Part shown: positions 1 to 5,224 of the stretch, piece by piece
Position numbering within the stretch: the first letter of the stretch is position 1
Layout: every line of letters begins with the position of its first letter
Source of the DNA: Gammaproteobacteria bacterium
Lineage (GTDB): Bacteria > Pseudomonadota > Gammaproteobacteria > Chromatiales > Chromatiaceae
DNA: 14,900 nt
Direction: 5' to 3'
Assembly (NCBI GenBank): GCA_019136395.1
Contig: JAGVUH010000423.1
Span: forward strand, 1-14,900
Notes under the pieces: generated by a model
What the model saw: only the letters and a program-made list of their open reading frames with translations
Database searches by the model: none
What the model was told of the DNA's origin: nothing
Made by a program: the position numbers and the translations under genes

Positions 1-1
1 C

Positions 2-718
2 ACCCAGCGGCCGAATGGCGTCGGCGCCGCCGTAGGCGCCACGGTCTACGACCCTCGCCGCAAAAAAGCGCTCTGCGCCAATGCCGTCTTCTCGGCGTTC
101 ATGAGCCAATTCGCGGTCTGGGACGCCGCCACCAAGGCCTGGTCCCTGGTCACCTCGACCAATAGCGTCTGGCTCTCCGCATTCGGCGGCGGCCTCGTCG
201 TGCACGAGGGGCTCGATCTGCTGCTGGCCCTGTCGGCGGTAGATGGTGCTGGGGATCCCGCCAGCCAGGGCGTCGCCTACAAAGTCTGGGCCGCCCCGCT
301 CGCCGCCGTCTTCTCCGGCGCCGCCTTCACCTGGCAGGCCCTGACCCTCTCCGTCACCTCCTGGCCGCTTAACCCCAGCGGTGGCGCCATCAACACCATC
401 AATAACCGCACCTTCGCGTATTGCCCGGACAACGGCGCCCTCTACGCCCTGGACGCCTACACCGGCAGCACGCAGGTCTGGAAGCTCGCGCCGCCGGCCG
501 GCGCCCGCAGCCAGGCCGCCGCCCTCGCCGGAACCTGGACCGTCGCTCCCGAGAGCTTCGGCGGAGAAGGCCTGGCTTCCCGCTCGCCCAGCGCCGTCAC
601 GCCTTGGACCAGCCAGCAATACGGCCGCCTGCAGTGGGTGCCTCACTGCAAGGCCTTTCTCTGGGTCTCGGACGACACCACCGGACCCGTCCAGATGATC
701 CGCCCCACCGGAGTCTAG
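2..718 (+). CDS. Partial phage structural protein, propeller-like, 5' end outside window
   Basis: The frame is open from base 2 to the TAG at 716-718, giving 238 visible residues. There is an internal ATG at 101, but sensible protein sequence continues upstream of it (YDPRRKKALCANAVFSAF), so the true start lies to the left of the window. The protein has several short segments of the type YDPxxKKAL, WDAATKAWSLV and LYALDAYTGSTQVWKL, and ends with LQWVPHCKAFLWVSDD. Such D-x(3-4)-W repeats are typical of Kelch or quinoprotein-like beta-propeller blades. No catalytic motif is seen. By position, next to other appendage proteins and before the tail genes, it is probably a virion surface protein, but this is inference. 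It ends 4 bases before the next start. Codon use matches the neighbours. Confidence 0.75.
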   Translation, partial: TQRPNGVGAAVGATVYDPRRKKALCANAVFSAFMSQFAVWDAATKAWSLVTSTNSVWLSAFGGGLVVHEGLDLLLALSAVDGAGDPASQGVAYKVWAAPLAAVFSGAAFTWQALTLSVTSWPLNPSGGAINTINNRTFAYCPDNGALYALDAYTGSTQVWKLAPPAGARSQAAALAGTWTVAPESFGGEGLASRSPSAVTPWTSQQYGRLQWVPHCKAFLWVSDDTTGPVQMIRPTGV

Positions 719-722
719 CCGC

Positions 723-2042
723 ATGGCCCAATACCACCTCCTCAACACCGGCAGCGCCACGGCCCCCGAAGACACCTGGGCCAAGGCGTTCACCACGCTC
801 TCCTCCGCTGCCGCGGGCATGGCCGCCGGGGACATCCTCTTCGCCGCGTCCGCCCATGCCGAATCCGGTGCCGGCAGCACCCTGGTCTTCCCGGGCACGG
901 TGGCATCCCCCAATCAGATCATCGGCGGCACCCCGGGCGCCACCAGCGGCCTCACCGCCACCGCAACCGGCGCTGCGGTGACCGTCACCGGGTCCTCCGT
1001 CTGGTCGATCCAGGGGTCGTTTTTCATGGAAGACGTGCGCTTCATCTTCAGCCAGACGTCCTCCGTCGCCAACTATATCGGCAACGCCAGCGGCAACGTC
1101 CAGCGCTACAAAGGCTGCGATTTCTCCATGCAGTCGAGCGCCGGGACGAGCCAGATCGTGTTCGGCGCCTCGTTGACGGGCGTCTCCAACAAAATCTCCC
1201 TGGAAAACTGCCGTTTCCGATTCGGCGCGGCCGGGCAAACGGTGAACATTACCCGCGCCGTCGAAATCCTGGGCGGATCGATCGAGTCCGGCGGGACCAC
1301 CCCCACCAGCATGTTCTACCTGACGGGGTCCGACCGCCCGTCGTCGCTGCAAGTCGACGGATTCGACTTCTCCAATTTCGGCACCGGGTTCAACGTCATC
1401 GCCGCCGCCGCCGATGGCCCCCAGAACGCCATCCTGCGCAATTGCAAATTCCCCAGCGGCTGGACCGGCGGGCTCATCGCCTCGGGCATTGCCAAGCCGG
1501 GATTCCGGTCCGAGATGCACAACTACATCGTTGGCTCGACCAACGTGCGATTCTGGATCGAGGACTATGCCGGAAGCATTCGCGAAGAGACCACGATCAA
1601 GGTCACGGCCAACAGCTACGCCTACAAGGCGGCCCTGTCCGCCAACGTCAATTATCCGGCCTCGTCGCTAATGGTCGCCGAGGCCTATTTCAACGTCGCG
1701 ACGTCCGGATCGGCCATCACCCTCACCTGGGACCTGTGTACCGACAACGTCACTCTCACCGACAAAGACGCCTGGCTGGAAGTCGAATATCTCGGCACGC
1801 CGTCAAGCAACCTCGCCACGATCACCAGCGGCAAGGCCGATGCCCTCACCGTCGTCAATAGCGGCGCCACCAACCTCACCACCTCGGGCACGACCTGGAC
1901 GACCACCGGCCTCACCACGCCGGTCAAGCAGTCCGTCAGCAGGACCTTCACGCCTCAGGCCGCCGGCCACTTCATCGCCCGTCTGCGCCTGGCCAAGGCC
2001 TCCACCACGATTTACTGCGATCAAGCCCCGGTGGTGTCCTGA
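723..2042 (+). CDS. Putative beta-helix phage appendage protein (439 aa)
   Basis: Starts at ATG 723 with GGAG at 710-713 as a plausible ribosome binding site, and ends at TGA 2040-2042, which overlaps the next ATG by one base. The N-terminus (MAQYHLLNTGSATAPEDTW) reads like a phage structural protein. In the middle, a short hydrophobic-aromatic motif recurs: YKGCDF (Cys near residue 132), LENCRF (163), VDGFDF (214) and LRNCKF (241). Repeats of this kind are what right-handed parallel beta-helix coils of the pectate-lyase-like fold look like, with stacked Cys, Asn or Phe residues. The last 140 residues are rich in Thr, Ser and Val and look like a beta-sandwich. No lyase or hydrolase active site can be named. 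The likely role is a tail or head appendage that may contact host surface polysaccharide. The fold is inferred from pattern and the function is uncertain. Confidence 0.8.
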   Translation: MAQYHLLNTGSATAPEDTWAKAFTTLSSAAAGMAAGDILFAASAHAESGAGSTLVFPGTVASPNQIIGGTPGATSGLTATATGAAVTVTGSSVWSIQGSFFMEDVRFIFSQTSSVANYIGNASGNVQRYKGCDFSMQSSAGTSQIVFGASLTGVSNKISLENCRFRFGAAGQTVNITRAVEILGGSIESGGTTPTSMFYLTGSDRPSSLQVDGFDFSNFGTGFNVIAAAADGPQNAILRNCKFPSGWTGGLIASGIAKPGFRSEMHNYIVGSTNVRFWIEDYAGSIREETTIKVTANSYAYKAALSANVNYPASSLMVAEAYFNVATSGSAITLTWDLCTDNVTLTDKDAWLEVEYLGTPSSNLATITSGKADALTVVNSGATNLTTSGTTWTTTGLTTPVKQSVSRTFTPQAAGHFIARLRLAKASTTIYCDQAPVVS

Positions 2043-2668
2043 TGGCCCTGCAGCGGCTCCCTTCCGGCAACCTCCTGATCGAATCCGTCGGCGGCTGGCA
2101 GCGCCTGCCGGACGGCCGCCTGGCCTATGACGCCACGTCCGGCAGCGTCGACGGCACCGCTTCCGGCGGCACGCTCACCGGCACCGGCAGCCTCACCGGC
2201 GGCGCCGCCACCGGCGATGCCACCGCCTCCGGCGGGACGATCACCGGAGCGGGATCCATTACCGGCGGCACCGCCTCGGCCGGCGGCGACGCCGCGGCGG
2301 CAGGCGCCACCCTCACAGGCACCGGCAGCCTCACGGGAGGCGCCGCCACCGGCGACGCGAACGCATCCGGCGGCACGATCGCCGGCACCGGCGCCATCAC
2401 CGGCGGCACCGCCACCGGCGCCGTCAGTTTCACGACGTCCGCCATGGAAAACAACGCCGGATCGCTCCTTGCCTCCACCGCCGTGGTCTGGGAGTGGCGC
2501 CAGGGCGGCACCATCGGCGCCGCGCCCGTCTCCGTGACCTACGGCAGCGGCACCACCAACGCCAGCGGCATCCTCACCGTCAGTGGCATCCCCGCCGGGG
2601 CCGGCGAGCTGCTCGTCGCCACGCCGGACGTCGTCAGCGTCTTCTACCAGCGCGGAGACGCCGCCTGA
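2042..2668 (+). CDS. Gly/Thr/Ala-rich repeat virion protein A (208 aa)
   Basis: Starts at ATG 2042 inside the TGATG junction with the preceding gene and ends in the same way against the next gene. Residues 1-33 form a short head (MALQRLPSGNLLIESVGGWQ) followed by a repeat region from about residue 33 to 125. Three full repeats of 22, 24 and 22 residues share the pattern S-[LI]-T-G-G-x-A-x-G-D-A-x-A-x-G-G-T-[LI]-x-G-x-G. The C-terminal 80 residues contain two short beta-rich stretches, including TTNASGILTVSGIPAGAGELLV, typical of Ig-like or carboxypeptidase-regulatory-like domains in phage proteins. The next gene encodes the same repeat, so the two may form one structure. No enzyme motif is seen. 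A fibrous or spike-like virion appendage is the best guess; I do not recognise a named family. Confidence 0.8.
   Translation: MALQRLPSGNLLIESVGGWQRLPDGRLAYDATSGSVDGTASGGTLTGTGSLTGGAATGDATASGGTITGAGSITGGTASAGGDAAAAGATLTGTGSLTGGAATGDANASGGTIAGTGAITGGTATGAVSFTTSAMENNAGSLLASTAVVWEWRQGGTIGAAPVSVTYGSGTTNASGILTVSGIPAGAGELLVATPDVVSVFYQRGDAA
2189..2392 (+). repeat. Tandem coding repeats, 22-24-22 residues, in repeat protein A
   Basis: Three contiguous imperfect repeats covering residues 50-117 of the protein starting at 2042. Each ends in G-[AT]-G and most carry G-G-x-A-x-G-D-A near the middle. The 24-residue unit is in the centre. The same 22-24-22 layout and the same total length of 204 bases occur again at 3034-3237 in the next gene. 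Confidence 0.85.
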
Positions 2669-3357
2669 TGCTCCGTAACCTCAACCGCACCGCTGGCGGC
2701 CGCCGCATCCTGGGCGTGCCCGACGTCGGCATCCTGGCGGCCACCCTCCTGGCCGAGACCGCCAGCGGCGACAATGGCCCCGGCCTGCTCTACGACGATG
2801 CCGGCGCCCATCCCGGCGCCCAACTGCGGGCCCGCATCACCACCTGGCCCGGGGTCGGAAGCTTCTTCGTCTACGAAAACGGCGCCTTCGACGCCAGCGG
2901 GTTTCCGGATGGCGTCTATAACATCCCCTACGACGTCTATGTCGACAACGCCCTGAGCGTTTCAGACACCCTGACCCTGACCTTCGGCACCGGAAGCGCC
3001 AGCGCGCCCGGCGGCACCGTCACCGGAACCGGCACCATCAGCGCGGGCTCCACCTCAGGCGATGCCGCGGCGTCCGGCGCCACCCTCACGGGCACCGGCA
3101 GCATCGTCGGCGGTAGCGCATCCGCCGACGGCTCCGCGACCGCCCCGGGCGCCACTCTCACCGGGACCGGAGATCTGACGTCAGGCCAGTCCGTGGGCGA
3201 TGCCATCGCGGCCGGCGCCGTCCTGACCGGCACCGGCAGCCTCACCGGCGGCGGCGTCCCCGGCGTGCTCACCGCGGACGACATCGACCCCCGCTACATC
3301 CGCCGAACCTCCCGCCGTTTCACCGTCACCCGAGGGCGCCATGTCGGATCGATTTGA
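2668..3357 (+). CDS. Gly/Thr/Ala-rich repeat virion protein B (229 aa)
   Basis: The frame is open from further upstream, but the start chosen is ATG 2668 in the TGATG junction, with GGAG at 2654-2657. The sequence upstream in this frame is basic low-complexity shadow of the preceding gene. Residues 1-106 form a domain containing GPGLLYDDAG, GSFFVYENGAFDASG and FPDGVYNIPYDVYVDN, a beta-sandwich style found in phage structural proteins. Residues 107-199 hold three full repeats (22, 24 and 22 residues) of the same type as in the previous gene, most ending LTGTG. The C-terminus (DDIDPRYIRRTSRRF) is short and basic. It overlaps the next gene by 17 bases. It is probably a virion appendage partner of repeat protein A; the neighbouring repeats suggest duplication and divergence of the repeat module. 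Exact function is unknown. Confidence 0.8.
   Translation: MLRNLNRTAGGRRILGVPDVGILAATLLAETASGDNGPGLLYDDAGAHPGAQLRARITTWPGVGSFFVYENGAFDASGFPDGVYNIPYDVYVDNALSVSDTLTLTFGTGSASAPGGTVTGTGTISAGSTSGDAAASGATLTGTGSIVGGSASADGSATAPGATLTGTGDLTSGQSVGDAIAAGAVLTGTGSLTGGGVPGVLTADDIDPRYIRRTSRRFTVTRGRHVGSI
3034..3237 (+). repeat. Tandem coding repeats, 22-24-22 residues, in repeat protein B
   Basis: Residues 123-190 of the protein starting at 2668. The register matches the copy at 2189-2392: 22, 24 then 22 residues. A 27-base stretch at 3076-3102 differs from 2303-2329 at one base only, which shows the two arrays are related at DNA level as well as protein level. Confidence 0.85.
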
Positions 3358-3646
3358 AAACGCCTACGTCGACGAAAAAATCGTCCTCACCTTCGACTTC
3401 CAGGACGAACTGGAGCCCGGAGAAGCCCTGGAAGGCACCCCCACTGTCGGCGTCTCCGTCCTCCAGGGCACCGATCCGGTGCCGGAAAACCTGCTCAACG
3501 GCCTCCCCGGAATCGTCGAGAGTGCCGTCCTGGTGCCGGTCGATCCCACCGCCGCCGCAGTCGATTACCGCATCAAGGTCCTGGTGGCTACCAGCAACCC
3601 CCAAAAAGTTCTGGCCTGCATCGGCCGGCTCTACGTCGAGGCCTGA
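3341..3646 (+). CDS. Small conserved-type phage virion protein (101 aa)
   Basis: Starts at ATG 3341 with GAGGG at 3332-3336 just upstream, inside the end of the preceding gene, and ends at TGA 3646. The protein is acidic in the first half (FDFQDELEPGEALEG) and ends with alternating beta strands (DYRIKVLVATSNPQ, IGRLYVEA). This layout, with an early acidic strand, a statement of a target value and a final Tyr-Arg-Ile-x-Val strand, resembles small beta-sandwich proteins commonly found between head and tail genes of long-tailed phages, sometimes annotated as fibre-tail adaptor proteins. That match is from memory of the family style and is not certain. Placement just before a putative tail terminator supports a head-tail or fibre attachment role. 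Confidence 0.75.
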   Translation: MSDRFENAYVDEKIVLTFDFQDELEPGEALEGTPTVGVSVLQGTDPVPENLLNGLPGIVESAVLVPVDPTAAAVDYRIKVLVATSNPQKVLACIGRLYVEA

Positions 3647-3647
3647 C

Positions 3648-4049
3648 ATGGACGTCTTCGACCTCGAAACCGCCCTGGTATCCCGCATTTCTGCGCTGCC
3701 CGAGGCCCGCAACGTCCCCGTTCTCAGCACCGGGGAGGCCGTCGATTTCACCGCTGGCGTCGACAACGCCCTGGCGGTCAAGGTCGCCATCGGGTCCATC
3801 AGTGTCGGCGGCCAGGTCCAGACCCAGGCCCGCCAGTACGCCGAATTCAGCGTCACCGTCTATCGGCGTCTCGCCGCCGGCCGGCGGCAGTCCCAGCAAG
3901 CGCTCTTTTCCGCGGCGGTCTCCGCCCTGGTCGGTTGGCAACCGGTCCCCGGCCGGGAATGCCGGCTCGCCGACGGTCCCCCTCCCCACGACGAAGACGG
4001 CGTCGCGGGCGTGTCCTTCGCCGTCGCCATCCCCGTTTTTTACTCCTAG
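3648..4049 (+). CDS. Putative tail terminator / Gp37-like (DUF1834-type) protein (133 aa)
   Basis: ATG 3648 follows the previous TGA by one base, with GAGG at 3638-3641. The frame is open upstream, but that sequence is shadow of the preceding gene. The N-terminus MDVFDLETALVSRISAL, a short helix, followed by a value-type segment (ARNVPVLS) and beta strands (AEFSVTVYRRLAAG, VAGVSFAVAIPVFYS), fits the small alpha/beta proteins that lie immediately before the tail tube gene, such as Mu Gp37-like and lambda U-like tail terminators. Those proteins cap the tail tube and stop its growth, then join the head. The length of 133 residues is within the usual range. The position directly before the tail tube gene is the strongest support; the family assignment is inference. 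Confidence 0.7.
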   Translation: MDVFDLETALVSRISALPEARNVPVLSTGEAVDFTAGVDNALAVKVAIGSISVGGQVQTQARQYAEFSVTVYRRLAAGRRQSQQALFSAAVSALVGWQPVPGRECRLADGPPPHDEDGVAGVSFAVAIPVFYS

Positions 4050-4052
4050 GAG
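4048..4052 (+). promoter_or_regulatory. Strong ribosome binding site of the tail tube gene
   Basis: AGGAG lies 6 bases before ATG 4059 and overlaps the TAG stop of the previous gene. It is among the best Shine-Dalgarno matches on the + strand, as expected for the most abundant tail protein. Confidence 0.8.
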
Positions 4053-4058
4053 CACATC

Positions 4059-4799
4059 ATGACCGCCTCGATCCAGAACGGAAAAACCGCCTTCGCGGAC
4101 TACTCATCCGCCATCCCCTACGCCAACCGCCAATTCACCCGCGTCGGCAATGCCTCTGTCCTGACCCTCAACGTGAACGAAGAAACCAAGGACCTCCTGG
4201 ACTACCAGGACGGCTCCGGCGGTCTCGCCGCCAGCTATCGCCGCGTGCAAAGCGTTACCGGACAGATCGACCTCCGCGATATTTCCGCCGCCAATCTGGC
4301 GCTGGCCCTCTGGGGCACCACGGCCGCCCTGGGCGTCACCGCCATCACCGGAGAGACGCACAAAATCTACCCCGGGGCTTTCATTCCGACCAACCGCCTC
4401 ATCAACACCACGATTGCCCCTGTGGTGAAAAAGGGCGCCACCACGGTCGCGACGACGGATTACGTCGTCAGCAAGGCCGGCATCCTGATCGCCTCGACCA
4501 TCACCACCGGCGGCGTGACCTCCGGCGATTCCATTACCATCGATTACACCCCGGCCGCCGGCAACGACGTCCAGGCGCTCATCAACACGGCGCCCCTCAA
4601 GTCCCTGCATTTCGAGGGCGTCAATCAGGTCGACGGCAAGTACGTCAATTTGCGCATCTGGCAGATCAAACTCGGCGCGCCGAAAAACATCTCGATGATC
4701 GGCGACGATTTCGCGACCCTCTCCCTGGAGTTTTCGGTGATCAAAGACACGACCATCGTCAGCGGGTCGCAATATTTCGACATGGAACAGGAGTCCTAA
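4059..4799 (+). CDS. Major tail tube protein (246 aa)
   Basis: Forms the stacked hexameric rings of the non-contractile tail tube. The ATG at 4059 is fixed by AGGAG 6 bases upstream. The N-terminus is MTASIQNGKTAFADYSSAIPY, then an NASVLTLNVNEETKDLLDYQ segment, a charge-rich strand typical of the tube fold. The central part (residues 100-180) has an inserted Thr-rich beta domain (GVTSGDSITIDYTPAAGNDVQ). The C-terminal part has KNISMIGDDFATLSLEFSVIKD, a segment I associate with siphovirus tube proteins, and ends in FDMEQES. Its position between a putative terminator and the chaperone/tape measure pair is the standard order for tail tube genes. There is no sheath gene beside it, so the tail is probably non-contractile and flexible. 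It ends 3 bases before the next start. Confidence 0.88.
   Translation: MTASIQNGKTAFADYSSAIPYANRQFTRVGNASVLTLNVNEETKDLLDYQDGSGGLAASYRRVQSVTGQIDLRDISAANLALALWGTTAALGVTAITGETHKIYPGAFIPTNRLINTTIAPVVKKGATTVATTDYVVSKAGILIASTITTGGVTSGDSITIDYTPAAGNDVQALINTAPLKSLHFEGVNQVDGKYVNLRIWQIKLGAPKNISMIGDDFATLSLEFSVIKDTTIVSGSQYFDMEQES
4789..4793 (+). promoter_or_regulatory. Ribosome binding site deciding a GTG start
   Basis: AGGAG lies 9 bases before GTG 4803. It supports a GTG start for the tail assembly chaperone, since no ATG lies nearby in frame. Confidence 0.65.
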
Positions 4800-4802
4800 G
4801 CG

Positions 4803-5165
4803 GTGGCGATCACCAAGACCGTCACCGTCGGCGAATGCGTCACCGTCACCGTGCGAGAACTGACGGTGATGGAAGTGCGAGATTGGGCGGTGGATCTCGG
4901 AAACGGCGCGCGGAAGATCGACATCGGCGGCGAGTACGCCTTCGACGGCTATTCCCTGGACGACCTCCTGCGCATGTCCAATGCAAGGCTGGCCGACCTG
5001 GAATGCCTCACGCCGTCCGAGTTGGCACCGCTGGCCGCCGCCTGCCAGGAACTGAATCCGCATTTTTTCAAGGCCCGCGCAGCAGTGGCCGCAGCGAACC
5101 GGGCGCTGCTGCGCGGGATCTTGAGCGGGCCATCGTCGCCCTTGTCGAGCGCGGACACAGCATGA
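4803..5165 (+). CDS. Tail assembly chaperone, G-type (120 aa), unshifted product
   Basis: Binds the tape measure protein before tail tube polymerisation in long-tailed phages. GTG 4803 is chosen because of AGGAG at 4789-4793 and the 3-base gap after the tail tube stop. The protein begins MAITKTVTVGECVTVTVRELTVMEVRDW, a beta strand leader common in G-type chaperones, followed by an acidic alpha-helical part (FDGYSLDDLLRMSNARLADLECLTPSELAPLAAACQELNPHFF). It is followed directly by the tape measure gene. The last 30 residues after NPHFF are low complexity and overlap the other frame used by the frameshift product, so the zero-frame ending is probably tolerated rather than selected. See the shifted product for the second form. 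Confidence 0.82.
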   Translation: MAITKTVTVGECVTVTVRELTVMEVRDWAVDLGNGARKIDIGGEYAFDGYSLDDLLRMSNARLADLECLTPSELAPLAAACQELNPHFFKARAAVAAANRALLRGILSGPSSPLSSADTA

Positions 5166-5224
5166 TCCTGGCCTACCCATGGCGCCTTTACCTCGCCGCG
5201 GTCGAGATGAATCGTGCAAACTGA
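4803..5224 (+). CDS. Tail assembly chaperone G-T fusion made by -1 frameshift (140 aa)
   Basis: Decoding 4803-5069 (89 residues) followed by a -1 shift that re-reads base 5069 gives 51 more residues to TGA 5222-5224. The joined end reads NPHFF then QGPRSSGR, and continues to ERAIVALVERGHSMILAYPWRLYLAAVEMNRAN. That tail is a well-formed helical segment with a Trp-Arg-Leu-Tyr motif, unlike the low-complexity zero-frame end, and this kind of ending is what I associate with the T half of phage GT chaperones. It overlaps the tape measure start (GTG 5214) by 11 bases. In lambda-like systems the T part links the chaperone to tail tube subunits. The shift is inferred from sequence; the slippery site and stem-loop are listed separately. 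Confidence 0.8.
5063..5069 (+). promoter_or_regulatory. Slippery heptamer T TTT TTC for -1 frameshift
   Basis: The zero-frame codons are CAT TTT TTC AAG, so the heptamer T TTT TTC fits the X XXY YYZ rule for simultaneous slippage. It lies 26 codons before the end of the unshifted chaperone, and the -1 frame beyond it stays open to 5224. Confidence 0.85.
5074..5117 (+). promoter_or_regulatory. Frameshift-stimulating RNA stem-loop
   Basis: The arms CCCGCGCAGCAG (5074-5085) and CTGCTGCGCGGG (5106-5117) are perfect inverted repeats of 12 bp. The stem continues inward with a U-G pair (5086/5105), a G-C pair (5087/5104), one G-G mismatch, and three more pairs (5089-5091 with 5100-5102), leaving an 8-base loop. 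It starts 4 bases after the slippery heptamer. This is the usual kind of layout for a -1 frameshift signal. Stability was judged by eye, not computed. Confidence 0.8.

Noticed and set aside
597..1520. Open frame on the - strand (307 codons) opposite the beta-helix gene
   Set aside because: Low-complexity Gly/Arg-rich translation with no motifs; the + strand gene has the better start and packing.
3935..5061. Upstream part of the long + frame ending at 5224
   Set aside because: Its sequence before 5069 is Arg-rich shadow of the tail tube and chaperone genes. Only the part after the slippery site is used, as the T extension.
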